Source: Enoplolaimus lenunculus
Taxonomy: Eukaryota; Nematoda; Enoplea; Enoplida; Thoracostomopsidae
Direction of reading: 5' to 3'
Assembly (NCBI GenBank): GCA_030248215.1
Contig: JASANG010004103.1
Location: 62,001-126,000 of the forward strand
DNA: 64,000 nucleotides
Shown: piece after piece, positions 32,280 to 42,619 of the stretch
Numbering within the stretch: position 1 is the first letter of the stretch
How the letters are laid out: every line of letters starts with the position of its first letter
Translations under genes and position numbers: made by a program
The notes under the pieces: generated by a model
Database searches by the model: none
The model's input: only the letters and a program-made list of their open reading frames with translations
Told to the model about the DNA's origin: nothing

Positions 32280-32281
32280 CA
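31984..32281. repeat. compound microsatellite: C-rich/CA tract then (AAC)n
   Basis: A GGCCCCCCCCGGGCG and poly-C stretch (about 32000-32040) leads into CACACA/CCCCAC, then about 180 bp of AAC/ACA trinucleotides with interruptions. Frames on both strands across this tract are repeat artefacts. Confidence 0.97.
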
Positions 32282-33463
32282 ACAATAACTGCAACAAACA
32301 AAAATAAAAATAAAAACTTTAAAATAACGAGATATAAGAACTGATCACACCTTGAAACGCCTTGAATTTCAGGACCCAGGACGAAGCCAGGGGCCAAAGC
32401 GGCCCGCGCGCCGCGGCCTGGGTCGGACGAAACGGAGCCAAGTTGGAACACGTAAAGATAACTATCAACTCGAGCTACGATGTAATACGCATGTGATGGC
32501 TAACAGTGGGCAAATAAACGCTCTATATGATGTGTATCAGCGTACAGCAAGCAATGGGAAAACGAAAAAATACCGTGTACAGTAATTTCTTGTGAATTTC
32601 ATATTTTTCACACAAGAACCGCAAACGCAATGAGATTGTTTTTGATGCGAGTCAACTGAGGATTGTACGGCGCCAGGCCAGGGGACATTTGTAATATTTT
32701 TACAAATACTTATAATGATTTTTAGCTACGCGATGTAGTGAAACAGATAAATTGAAAAATAATAGCTGAATTTCACATCTGGAATAAAACCAAGAAAAAT
32801 GGTTCGTTTTATATTAACAATTACTACGGGGGTATGTGCAGTACAAAATGTCTACTAGACCTGATAGCGCACTCGTGATCCATACTCGAGCATATATATA
32901 TGGTGTTGGTAAACCAATCACATCTGACACTGACCCGTAACCTAGTGAAAACAAGGGCCCCACCCCCCCCCGAAATTTTGGGCCCCCCCAAAAAATTCAC
33001 CCTTCTTCTTTCAACCCAACCCCCTCCAATTTCCCCCCCCGGAGGGCCGCCCGCCATCTGACATGCTGCAATTGGAATCCTGGCTTTAAATTTGATTTTG
33101 TACGACGTAGACAATATTTATGTGAGAAATGGTTCTTAAACGGGTCAACAAAAATTTCGCTACCACCAAATTATCAAATGAAAAAAATTAGCTAAAGCAC
33201 CAACTATGTTAAGTTAAAGAGTTTAAATAATGCTTATCCGTTTCAGTTTAAAACGTTTCAAATGTAATTCGATAGCAATTCGACTCGCGACGCACCGACC
33301 GTTGTTATACTTTCTGTTTTGTTGATGAAGGCTTTCAAATCAAACTACCCCCGACAATTACGGGGGGGGCACATTTTGACTCATAACGTAAACATTGAAC
33401 AAGCTAAAATTCCTTACAGACATTAAACAAAAATTTACTAAAGCTGTCTGTTGTTGAATAGTC
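32282..33463. other. no supportable gene; GC-rich hairpin patch
   Basis: At 32373-32424 GACCCAGG and CCTGGGTC bracket a GCGGCCCGCGCGCCGCGG core, a sharply GC-rich inverted repeat in AT-rich surroundings. A 77-codon frame (32352-32585) crosses it without a recognisable domain. The segment 32955-33060 is C/G-rich and resembles a degraded hAT-like MITE. Confidence 0.5.
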
Positions 33464-33589
33464 GGCGCATGTTACTTTAGACTACATTTTTGCTTAGGCT
33501 TAGGCTTAGAAATACGCTTTTGAAACGCTTAGGCTTAGGCTCAGGAATACGCTTAATCTACTGTTACCGCCCTAAAAGTATCATTGGCC
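33464..33589 (+). mobile_element. MITE family 2, GTTACTTTAAGG subfamily
   Basis: It begins GGCGCATGTTACTTTAGAC and ends CCTAAAAGTATCATTGGCC, with a TTAGGCTTAGGC interior. It resembles the intact copy at 62.6 kb, and the 5' part is abbreviated. No TSD was seen. Confidence 0.7.
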
Positions 33590-35453
33590 GGAAATTCAAT
33601 GAAAGTTTAAAGATTTCATCGAAAACTGTTCTTAAACAAGAAAACTTGACGCATCATACGCATTGTTGCAAAAGTTTTGAATATTGATTCGATGCAACAT
33701 TTACGATTTAAATCATGGTTAGGCTTAGATTTATGCTTAGTATATATTTGGACCTGTTCTATGCAACACTGTAAATTTGTTAGTGACCTGATTTTAACTC
33801 AGAATTAGCTGAATGCACTCAGAAGCCTGAGCTCTAAATTCGGTCTTTCAGAAACCTGAATTGATTGAACTCATACTGAGTTAATTAGTCAACGCACCCA
33901 AAATTAAATCAGCTCACAGCGAGTTGATGTTTCTTGTTATTAACTCAGAAATAATCAGAAATGACTCGTTCGCTCGCTGAGTAGATGAATCAATCGGATT
34001 TAATCGCGAACGACAGCTGGTGTTTGCTTAAATATTTAAAAAATAAACTAAAATATAGTAAAAAGACAGAAGATCTGAACAATAGTACTCGAGACAGAAA
34101 TTAAAAAGTACAGTTGTAGTGCATCAATAAATGTATAAATAGTAATAGAATAATACTCTCTAAAATTAAACTAAGTTTCTAGAATAACTGGACCAACGGG
34201 TAGGTTTACCCTTAAACTAATTTAAAATCTTACGTATTTTTAGTTTAAGCTAAACTTAGTGAACTCTTTGATACGCATACTTTCTCGGCTGCACGTGTTA
34301 CTTAATCTAAAAATAAGTTTACTTAAACTCGTGTTAAACTTAAAAACACGTTAGTTTAAGCAGAACTTAAAATTCTAGTTTAGTTAGTCCGTCCAGCCAT
34401 TTAAGTTTTATTTAAACTAATATTCAAGTTTAGTTAAGCTATAATTTAAGTTTAAGTTTTTAGAGAATAGATTTTTACTTAATATATATACCTTTTGGTT
34501 TTTGTTATTTCTAACCGAAATTCACCCGGACATTCAAACAATATTAAAATTTATCCTGTTAATATGACACTTTTGCATGAAACGTTTCACGTAATATCCG
34601 TTTCGCATTTCCGGTATTTTGACCACTATTCAGTTTTACCGCATTTTGTTGCGTTTGGATGGTATTTGTTAACAGTTTGCACTCCGCAATAAACTTACCC
34701 CCATTAATATACCTAAGCTTCAGAATAAAACTAAGCTTCAGCCTAAACCTAAGCCTATTCTTGAACCCAAGCCTAAGCATTTGGTAACGCAACAACATAA
34801 ACGACGCTGCGAGGGGAGAAAATTATCTTGTTCCTTCAAATTAACACTTGTGTGCAAGCAAACTAGTGCCTTAATGGTAATAGAATTAATCCTGAAAGAT
34901 CCGTACACATACATACATACATACATATATATAAATATATATATAACAATTTTAAAACAACCATTGTATACTTACCAAATTACGAAGTACGATTCAAACG
35001 GCATTCCAGAAATTTTAAATTTTGCAATTTAGTTTAAATTTTGGATTAAACTATAATAATATTCTAAAATACATAGCTAACACTGAATCAGGAGTACAAG
35101 ACAAAGTGTCATTTTCAGCTAATGAAATATAAGATGCTTTATAACTTCCGCCCAGAGTTGTAATAGTTCGATAACAGGGCAAAGGTTCCTACAATTTCTA
35201 TATATTATCTTCCTACGTTTAAGCCTAAAAGTCTAAGCCTAAACCAAAGGCTAAACTTAAGCCTACAAGTCTAAACATTAATCATAGTTGTGGGGTGGTG
35301 CGGGCAGGCGTTTTGAATACCGAATTTTTGTATCATTTGAACTAAAAAATAGGTTTTTCCATAAACTGCCAACACAAACCAATACGGTCCTTTTACTTTA
35401 AAGTATACCCTGCGGGCCACAAGGAACCTACCGAAAAACGGGTTGTACCCCCA
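33590..35453. other. 1.9 kb without a supportable gene; low-complexity repeats
   Basis: 34190-34470 is dominated by TTTAAGTTTA/TAAACTTAA motifs with possible inverted ends (TGGACCAACGG and AGTCCGTCCA). Family 2 fragments lie near 33713-33770, 34726-34790 and 35210-35275. A TA/CATA microsatellite spans about 34903-34942. Confidence 0.5.
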
Positions 35454-35462
35454 CTATAAGAC

Positions 35463-35635
35463 AATGGCGGATCCATGGGGGGGCCAACCCGGCCGTGGCC
35501 CCCGCAACAGTATCTCGACAAAAATGATATACTTAGCAATTTTGTGACAATAGGTCGTGGATTGTGTGTGGGTCAAAAGTAAGTTTATTACCTGTGAAAT
35601 TTTGCCCCCCATTTTGAGATCCTGGATCCGCCACT
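35463..35635 (-). mobile_element. hAT-like MITE, CAGTGGCGGATCC group, with TSD
   Basis: It begins AATGGCGGATCCATGGGG and ends GAGATCCTGGATCCGCCACT. The direct repeat CTATAAGAC occurs at 35454-35462 and 35636-35644, so the TSD is 8 or 9 bp depending on where the terminus is set, fitting hAT. The interior matches the copy at 36.36 kb at roughly nine bases in ten. Confidence 0.9.
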
Positions 35636-35890
35636 CTATAAGACTATATTTATCCGATGGAAATGTTGGCTCATAAACCTGCCTGTGGTTGAGACATGTA
35701 CATTCGTTATCCGGGCTTAACAATCCGGCTAACAAACAAATGCGGTTAGACAACTCTGAAATCATTAATCAAAGTTTATCCTTATTAATTTGAACTCGTG
35801 TAGACCTACACAAAATGTAGAATTAAAACATTATATAAGCCATTTTTCGGCTCTTATACACTTTCCGCCCACGTTTCAAATTAACGCTTA

Positions 35891-36041
35891 GGCTCGCACT
35901 ATACTTGTCGTACGGTGCCGTCTGACGCCACACATCAGATATATTTTTCACAAATTGATACCTTGTGCCATGCGGCAATATCCGGTCGTTGCGACACCGA
36001 TGCCGGACGACACTAAGTAGTCAAAAAGTATAGCGTCACTC
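35891..36041 (+). mobile_element. MITE family 3 (Harbinger-like) copy
   Basis: It begins GGCTCGCACTATACTTGTCG and ends AAAGTATAGCGTCACTC. The left flank is TTA and the right flank TAA. The interior is diverged but keeps ACGGTGCCGTC and GATGCCGGACGAC, inverted. Confidence 0.8.
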
Positions 36042-36360
36042 TAAGGTTTAGGCTCAGGCTCAAATAAAGGTTCCGGCCTAGGTATAAACCTTGTCGAGAA
36101 CCTAGGCCAGTGAGGGGAAAATGTAAAATGGATTATTTTTCCACTTGACAATAGCGGTGGATGCGGAAATAAACAAAGCTAACAAGTCAACACTGCGTTT
36201 AACATTTGTCAGTAGCACGGTATATAACATACAGGCTTGTAACTATAGGGTCAGGGGGGTCACATTTCTAAAAAATTTCAACCTCGCTTGCAGGGTGGAT
36301 CCGGATCAAGAGAGCGGGCATACGGATTCACCTCATCAGAGAATTTTATATGATAAATGG

Positions 36361-36539
36361 CAGTGGCGGATCCAGGATCTCAAAATGGGGGGTGGGCAAT
36401 ATTTCACAGGTAATAAATTTACTTTTGACCCACACACAAACCACGACCTATTGTCACAAAATTGCTAACTATATAATTTTTGTCGAGATGCTGCTGGGGG
36501 GGGGCACGGCCGGGGTGGTCCCCCATGGATCCGCCATTG
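36361..36539 (+). mobile_element. hAT-like MITE, CAGTGGCGGATCC group, near-identical to 35.46 kb
   Basis: This 179 bp copy begins CAGTGGCGGATCCAGGATCT and ends CCCATGGATCCGCCATTG. It lies 0.7 kb from, and inverted to, a sister copy at 35463-35635. The TSD is not clear. Two frames crossing it are repeat shadows. Confidence 0.9.
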
Positions 36540-36754
36540 TTAAAAGGTAATTATGTGTTTGACTAATATACCTTTAATAACACTGTATCGGATAGGCAAT
36601 CTAACGAAAAAATCGGGTAATACAGCAAGAAGCCTATAAACGGAAAAGCGGATATTTCCGCTTTGATTTTGATACAATCAACGAATAAAGTAATATTCAA
36701 CCACTGGGGCTTCTACTAGATTGTTTTGCTCGTCAAATGCATGAAATACAAGAT

Positions 36755-36780
36755 ATATTTTATTTATTTATTTATTTATA
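36755..36780. repeat. (TTTA)n microsatellite
   Basis: Short TTTA tract immediately before the family 3 element. Confidence 0.85.
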
Positions 36781-36793
36781 ATGAAAAGAGTTA

Positions 36794-37196
36794 CCTTTGC
36801 GCTATACTTGTCGTGCAGCGCCGTCAGTCACCGTCCGGTAAACGTACGGCGTCGTCCATCACCCGTACGGCGCCGTCCATCACTCATTCAGCGCCGTCCG
36901 TCACTCGTACGGCGTCGTCCGTCACCCGTGCGGCGCCGTCCGTCACTCGTACGGCGTCGTCCGTCACCCGTGCGGCGCCGTCCGTCACTCGTACGGCGTC
37001 GTCCGTCACTCGTACGGCGTCGTCAGTCACCGTCAGGTACCGTGCGACACCGTCCGTCACTACACAGTATCGTACATAAGTTATTTGCGTAGAATACCGT
37101 ACGGCGACGGACAGCGCTGGCGACCGACGGACGGTGACGTACGGCGCCATACGGGTGACGTACGGCGCCGGCTGTCAAAAAAGTATGGCGCAACCC
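36794..37196 (+). mobile_element. MITE family 3 (Harbinger-like) with internal 21-bp tandem expansion and TTA TSD
   Basis: This 403 bp copy is about three times the family norm. It begins CCTTTGCGCTATACTTGTCG and ends AAGTATGGCGCAACCC, flanked by TTA at 36791-36793 and 37197-37199. The left arm holds tandem 21-bp units GTCGTCCGTCACTCGTACGG(C), alternating with a variant containing ACCCGTGCGGC. The right arm keeps single-copy versions, including the ACGGTGACGTACGGCGCC type. Three overlapping open frames here (SVTRTAS-type and its shadows) are products of the 21-bp periodicity, not genes. Confidence 0.92.
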
Positions 37197-37251
37197 TTAC
37201 AGATATGTATATTATTCATTATACAGCCAATTAATATTTTTATGCAACTGC

Positions 37252-37281
37252 AATCAGTGAAATGCAACTGCAATCAGTGAA
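37252..37281. repeat. tandem duplication, 20 bp x ~1.5-2
   Basis: TGCAACTGCAATCAGTGAAA occurs twice in direct succession, starting near 37242. Confidence 0.8.
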
Positions 37282-37398
37282 AAAAGTGAGCCAAACATGT
37301 GATAAGGATTAAGGAATTTGTCGCGTGGACTGCGATCCAGTGCATTTTCTAAGCAATTTTTATATCGGTACATATACAGAGCTAAAATATTGCTTAAT

Positions 37399-37757
37399 AG
37401 TGGCTGGGTTTCTGAAATCCTACTTGAGTACAAATTGGTACTTAAATACGTGTTAAGTAATTACTTAACCATTTTGTCGGTTTTAAAAGCGTACTTAAGT
37501 TTAAGCAAACAATTAAGTCACTGACTAAATTTGATTTATTACAGATTAAAAGTTCAAGCGTTAATGTAGTGTGGAGACTCATAGTGCCTCTTTAATATAT
37601 AGAATATTCGTTACTTTCTTGTTATCACCATGGCTCACGTTTGGCGTTTATTTGTGTTTGTTAAAAAAGTTAAGTATTTACGTAAGTCGTCAACTTTAGC
37701 AATTATTTAAGCATAGCTTAAGTAAATACTTAAGTAGAATTTCAGAACCAAGCCAGT
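37399..37757 (+). mobile_element. inverted-repeat MITE (GGCTGGGTTTCTGAAAT ends)
   Basis: The left end TGGCTGGGTTTCTGAAATCC then TACTTGAGTA pairs with the right end TACTTAAGTAGAATTTCAGA then ACCAAGCCA, an inverted repeat of about 33 bp at the ends of a 359 bp segment. The arms are rich in TTAAGTA. No protein and no clear TSD were seen, so the superfamily is not assigned. It is the only complete copy in the window. Confidence 0.8.
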
Positions 37758-37846
37758 GTCGCGCTGTCACTTTATGTCTTACACTGCTAAAACATTAATT
37801 GTCAACTTTAAATCAAGAATCGACGAATAGCGTTCATTTTTTGTGC

Positions 37847-38042
37847 AACATGTAAAGATCAGTGGCGGAACGTTTTTCTGCGAGATAGCAATAGAGTGAG
37901 CTTAAGTTTTTAGACTAATGCTTTGGCTCCGGTTTAGGTATAAGCTCATTGTTACGCTTAGGCTTATGCTTAAGAACAAGCTCATTCCTACGCTTAAGCT
38001 TAGGAATATGCCTGGCCTTTGCCCTTGATCTATACATGGGCC
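37847..38042 (+). mobile_element. MITE family 2, GTAAAGATCAG subfamily
   Basis: It begins CAACATGTAAAGATCAGTGG, then CGGAACGTTTTTCTGCGAG, and ends CTTGATCTATACATGGGCC. The interior has CTTAGGCTTATGCTTAAGAA repeats. Frames on both strands here are shadows. Confidence 0.75.
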
Positions 38043-38468
38043 ATATTTTGAAGTATATCGCAAGAATCAAAACACACCAAATGTTTAACTTACCAGAAAT
38101 TGCAGTGTGGTCTGTGAATTCTGTAGTGGAACCAGGATCAATTTGAAATATCAAAATATATGTAAAAAATAGGTTATTTATAGTTAAATTATAATACAAG
38201 ACTATGCCGAACGCAACAAGTAATTACGTCTAAACCAATTAGTTACAATTACTAAATTAATATGTTCTGTAAGTTTAAAGTTAACTGTTGTTTTTCGGAA
38301 CTCCAACAACTTGCAGGCCTTCAACTGAATGTAGCAATATTAGTGAAACTGTATCAATCATTAATTGTAACACGAACAAGAGTTAAATTCCCTGACAGGA
38401 TATGAACGAGAATTCGAAATAATTTTCATGAATAATTACGGATTCGGGCATAGTAATCGTTTACGAGA

Positions 38469-38831
38469 CAATGGCGGATCCAGAAATTCCTATTGACGGG
38501 ATGCACTAGCGGAAAATGGTTAAGTTTTCGCACATGTTCATACATATTTTTGCCGCATTTAAAAACAGCCACAAGTCTCACACACAACCTCATGAGGGAA
38601 GACCCTCAAAGTGCAAACGATGCGCTGATTAAAGCGGATGTTGCATAAACCTCTAACCTGTGATATATCAGTTGTTACTAACGAAAAGTTTTTTATGTTC
38701 TTTTAGCCGTATTTTCAAAAATCACCATAAGTGCCATTATTAAAGCTTACGTTGGTTTGAACCTTGGAAAAATTTACACTCAGCAGCCGGTGGTTGGGAT
38801 ACATTCCTTTATCCTTCCTGGATCCGCCCTT
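38469..38831 (+). mobile_element. hAT-like MITE, CAGTGGCGGATCC group, 7/8 TSD
   Basis: This 363 bp copy begins CAATGGCGGATCCAGAAATT and ends TTCCTGGATCCGCCCTTG. The flanks TTACGAGA (38461-38468) and CTACGAGA (38832-38839) match at 7 of 8. The interior is unlike the 35.46/36.36 kb pair, so it is a separate subfamily sharing the ends. Confidence 0.85.
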
Positions 38832-39068
38832 GCTACGAGAAAGACTCCATAACGTTTATACGAACGTATATTTTGTATTGTTGCTTTCCTAATAATTACA
38901 AAATGTTGAACCAAAAGGATTAATTTGAGAAGAGCACCAGATTACTCTGAGTCCAGGCTCCTAACAGATATAAGGAAGTAAAACTCACTCAACATTACAA
39001 GAAGCACTGCCGAATAATAAGCCGCAAATATATAACTGACGATCTATTAAAATTATGGCAAACTACAG

Positions 39069-39225
39069 CGGGTCAATAGCCAGAGCGGGGTTAGCCGCTC
39101 CTGAAAACATTTTGATACCCATAGAAAATTTTCTACCTTGCTTGTAAGTCATCGACCATTCTTGTATGTCCCTCCTGAAAACTTTTTAGCCCCCTACTAA
39201 CGAACGAGAGCTTGCTATACGCGTG
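39069..39225 (+). mobile_element. hAT-type MITE family 1, complete copy with perfect TSD
   Basis: This 157 bp copy begins CGGGTCAATAGCCAGAG and ends GCTTGCTATACGCGTG, both termini diverged. The perfect 8-bp TSD AACTACAG nonetheless remains at 39061-39068 and 39226-39233. The interior hallmark CTACCTTGCTTGTAAGTCAT is intact. Confidence 0.88.
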
Positions 39226-39233
39226 AACTACAG

Positions 39234-40027
39234 ACAACTTCGCCAAAAAGTGTACACAATTTCATAATAAACCACTGATTCTAAAATCACACTTTGCTTG
39301 CTACACTTAAATTCAACTCGTAAGCTAACTTTCATCCAACTCAATTCGAGGTTCAAACACCTCCTAACATTTTTTTGCTCTAAAGCTAAAACCTGTCTAC
39401 CCAGTCAAATCGGCGCCAACAAGAGAACCCATATGGTTTGTTTGGCATTGAGATGTAGAAAAAAACCTATTTTATAGTTTAGATATTTATTTAGTACCAT
39501 AAAAAATGTATTCGTACTAAACTATGCACTAGTCTATTACTGGTTTCAATAGACGGTCTAGTAAAAACATCAGTGCGGATCTACAAATTACTGGAAGACG
39601 GCGGTGCGGAGCGAGAGATAAAATAGCGGAAATAAACTCTCGAGCTAGCGCTAAACCTATTAAGATCTAAGTTTTGTTCCGTTTTGAATGGTCTAAACTG
39701 TAGATGGGGCCGGGCCTCCTTGCCCCCTTTCATTGGTCAGTGAAAAAAACAAACACGTAGACGATTTTCGTCATACATTTGAGATGGGGTTCGTAATTGA
39801 ATTAGCAAACGCTGGCTGATCAGCTGTGAAGCTTCGATTGATAGACCGGCTATACGACGGACGAAGGGCATCGAAACCCTGCGGGATGCAAAGTATAATT
39901 TGCCTCAAAAAATGTCAATTTACAAGAATGCGCTTAGTAATTTTCAAAAATTTTTAATTTAATTTAACAAAGAAGCTAAAAACATATCGAAATAAGTGGG
40001 ATTATGTAGTATGTCGTGGTTAATTTT
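39234..40027. other. no supportable gene
   Basis: No complete element recognised. AGTGCGGATCTACAAATT near 39571 may be a diverged hAT-like end. Confidence 0.5.
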
Positions 40028-40035
40028 GGTGAAAT

Positions 40036-40206
40036 CGGGCCCGTAGCCAAGGGAGGCCAGGTGGGGCTCAGCCTTCAGCCCCCCTAAAAACAGTGTGCCT
40101 CCCAGAAAATTTTCAACCTTGCTTGAAAGTCATTAAAAACCGTTCAAGGCCTGTCCTGAAAATTGTTTTAGCCCCCCCATAGCAAGGTGAGCTCGCTACT
40201 GGCCTG
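40036..40206 (+). mobile_element. hAT-type MITE family 1 copy, 6/8 TSD
   Basis: It begins CGGGCCCGTAGCCAAGGG and ends GCTCGCTACTGGCCTG. The flanks GGTGAAAT and AGTGAAAG match at 6 of 8. The full internal structure is present, including AGGTGGGGCTCAGCC. Confidence 0.9.
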
Positions 40207-40217
40207 AGTGAAAGGTG

Positions 40218-40365
40218 ACGAAAAATTCCATTGAACGTCCGTTGTCGAGTCGATGAAATTTTGGATTACAAGCTGTCGGGCGACCAGTTGTCAAACGACG
40301 GAAGTCAAGGCGATAAAATTTCGGATTACAAGTTGTCGAGCGACGAATTGTCACGGTACCAGCAT
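40218..40365 (-). repeat. ACGACAATTCGTCG-type interspersed repeat
   Basis: GTCGAGTCGATGAAATTTTG then GATTACAAGCTGTCGGGCGA occurs twice in slightly different form, ending GCGACGAATTGTCACGGTAC. It is the longest copy of this repeat in the window. Confidence 0.6.
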
Positions 40366-40787
40366 GCATACCCTTCCGAAATGAAATGCTAGCTACGCCA
40401 CTGACTCCAGCGCTGAATGCTTATAGATTACATGATAATGGGGCCGAAACCGAAGACTTTTATGCAATAAATACCCTAAAGTCGAAAACATAACAGCCAT
40501 ACTCCAGGTTTAAAACTTATTAAAATAGAATCGAGCTTAGAAATAAACATAATTCTAACGCTGTTCCATTGGGGATTTAACTCAGCGTGAGTTATATATA
40601 CTACGTTAGAACATATATTGCAACAACAACAACACTTATAACACGTATTGGCTTGTAAACACACCATTAAGCGTATGTTAGTTAGGTTTCAAAGTACACA
40701 TTGAAAAATGCGGTGGTCGGAATCCCCCCTCAGTCAGTATGGTTTTTCAGGGAACGCCCGGAGGGTTCCTTGCATTAAACCACGACA

Positions 40788-40982
40788 CGCCCGTAGCCAG
40801 ACCACTTTGCTCGCTAGGAGGGGACTAAAGAATTTTCAGGAAGGGCATACAATGGTTTTCGTAGTCTTCCAACAAAGATTTTCGTTGTCTTCCAACAAAG
40901 ATTGAAAATTTTCCTGGGGGGCGCAAAATGTTTCCAAGGGGGGGTTGAGCCCCCCTGGTCCCTTCCCTTGGCTGCCGGCCGG
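40788..40982 (-). mobile_element. hAT-type MITE family 1 copy with internal duplication
   Basis: It begins CGCCCGTAGCCAGACCAC and ends CCCTTGGCTGCCGGCC. TTTTCGTAGTCTTCCAACAA and TTTTCGTTGTCTTCCAACAA are adjacent, a local duplication of about 22 bp replacing the single block in other copies. Confidence 0.85.
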
Positions 40983-40999
40983 AATCACGGTGAAGGGTG

Positions 41000-41518
41000 C
41001 AAAAATTTTCGAACTTCATCATCAACTCTAAGCAGGTTATTGCCGGACAGATCGAGATTTTTAAGGTTGAAACAAAGAAAACTCAACATGAGTTGTATTC
41101 CGCGTTGCAAAAATATATTGCAATATACAATACATATTGACTCATAAACACGCCATTAAGCGTACGTTTAGCTTGATTCAAAACGTCCTGATCAAAGCAA
41201 ACCGCAGCGTTTAGCCGATGGAGGTCTGAATTCAAAGGCCGCGGCTAAGAAGAATCGAAAGGTTATATCGACTATACGGGGTAAATTATATATTTGCGAA
41301 AATATGATTTTAGACTCCAAAATGTGTCGGTAACATTGTGATAACTCAGAATTCATTTTATTTACAGGTTTCGGCAAAAATTTTAGAGGTTGAATCCAAA
41401 ATTCATATAAAATGTTCACTGCTTAAACAATCGATACACTGCAGTATGTGTCACGTAAATTAAAATCAAAAACTCGGAATTTTAGTAACAAAAAATGAAT
41501 GATTATGCCGTTTAGTAT
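41000..41518. other. no supportable gene
   Basis: Segments near 40615-40680 and 41110-41175 share ACACACCATTAAGCGTATGT-like sequence, a short diverged duplication. The minus frame at 41192-41419 has no recognisable domain. Confidence 0.45.
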
Positions 41519-41803
41519 CAGCGGCGAATATAAACACATTTCTGACGAGAGGCGAGCTGTCCAATGTTACGAAACGCAATTTTTACTGTATGCTGCGAAA
41601 TATCGCAAGGTACAACGGACCTTATGATTTAAAAATTAGAAAAAACATTTCTGACGTGAAAAATTGGCAAGGTAGGGACGGACCTTATGATGTTTTTACA
41701 AACAAAAATTTCTGTGGGGAAAAATTGTTAGATTTGGACAATACCATTTTATCACAAAATACTTCTGACGGAGGCGTACGCTCCCCTCCTGTGGATCCGC
41801 TAC
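41519..41803 (+). mobile_element. hAT-like element related to the 45.2-45.9 kb element
   Basis: It starts CAGCGGCGAATATAAACA and ends near CTCCTGTGGATCCGCTAC. Inside, two or three units each hold ATTTCTGACG, a GCAAGGTA block and GGACCTTATGAT, matching the 58-bp units at 45.4 kb in layout. The boundaries are moderately certain. Confidence 0.6.
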
Positions 41804-42163
41804 AACGTCCGCACTGCAGTACAGACGGGCACAAGGGCTAAATATTGGAAACTGATTAAAAAAAAATTTTCGGAACTCTGACAAAATAAACTACTCACAA
41901 ACAACCGTAGGTTTATACGCAATGGTCTATGGTTAAAGCTTAGTAAAATACTCAACTAAAAGTTTAATTCAATCTTCTCAATACTTGCATCTCAAATTAG
42001 AACCCAGGGTTCCATCGGAATTCCGCTTCCGACAAAATCTAGTTCCGGTTGAAACCCTGAGAACTACTATAATCGCAATCGAAGCCTACATGACTCAACA
42101 CAATATTTCGGCACTCACCGATCACTGTTTACAATATAGAGTATCAGATTCTCGCAGTGTGAT

Positions 42164-42319
42164 CACTAGCGGATTCAGAGAGGCAGAGCGGGGTGTAGGC
42201 CCGCCCGTCATAATTTTTTGTGATAAAATGATACTTAAGGTCCATACCATACAATTTTTGAATTTCATAACATTTTCGCCAGTTCACAACCGCGTCAGAA
42301 ATTTCTCGACCCGCTTCTG
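42164..42319 (+). mobile_element. hAT-like MITE, CACTAGCGGATTCAG variant, 6/8 TSD
   Basis: It begins CACTAGCGGATTCAGAGAG and ends TTTCTCGACCCGCTTCTG. The flanks AGTGTGAT and AGTGTCGT match at 6 of 8. The frames on both strands are shadows. Confidence 0.65.
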
Positions 42320-42619
42320 AGTGTCGTGCATTGAAAACATTTCGCCTCAATGCACGGAAGCTTATTAATTATCAAATATTAATCGAATAGAAGGTATTAT
42401 AAAATGGAAAGCGTGCTGCTTGTCGGCGGTGGTCAACAAAAGGCGAAACTAATTACAGGGCGGGTTTAGTGGCATTGCGGTAGACAGACGACTAATTACA
42501 CTCGGACGTCTTGTGTTGGAAGTAAACCTTGAAGAATTGAACAGGTAAAGAGTAATCTTAAGGCCCGAATGAGGAAAAAAGTTTCATATCTACATTGTAA
42601 CACATCCTATAATGTCTTG

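Noticed and set aside
31920-32451. Cys-, Val-, Leu- or Thr-rich open frames
   Set aside because: All are translations of AAC/GTT trinucleotides and poly-C, that is, microsatellite artefacts.
36726-37150. SVTRTAS-type repetitive frames on both strands
   Set aside because: Caused by the 21-bp tandem units inside a Harbinger-like MITE with TTA TSDs.
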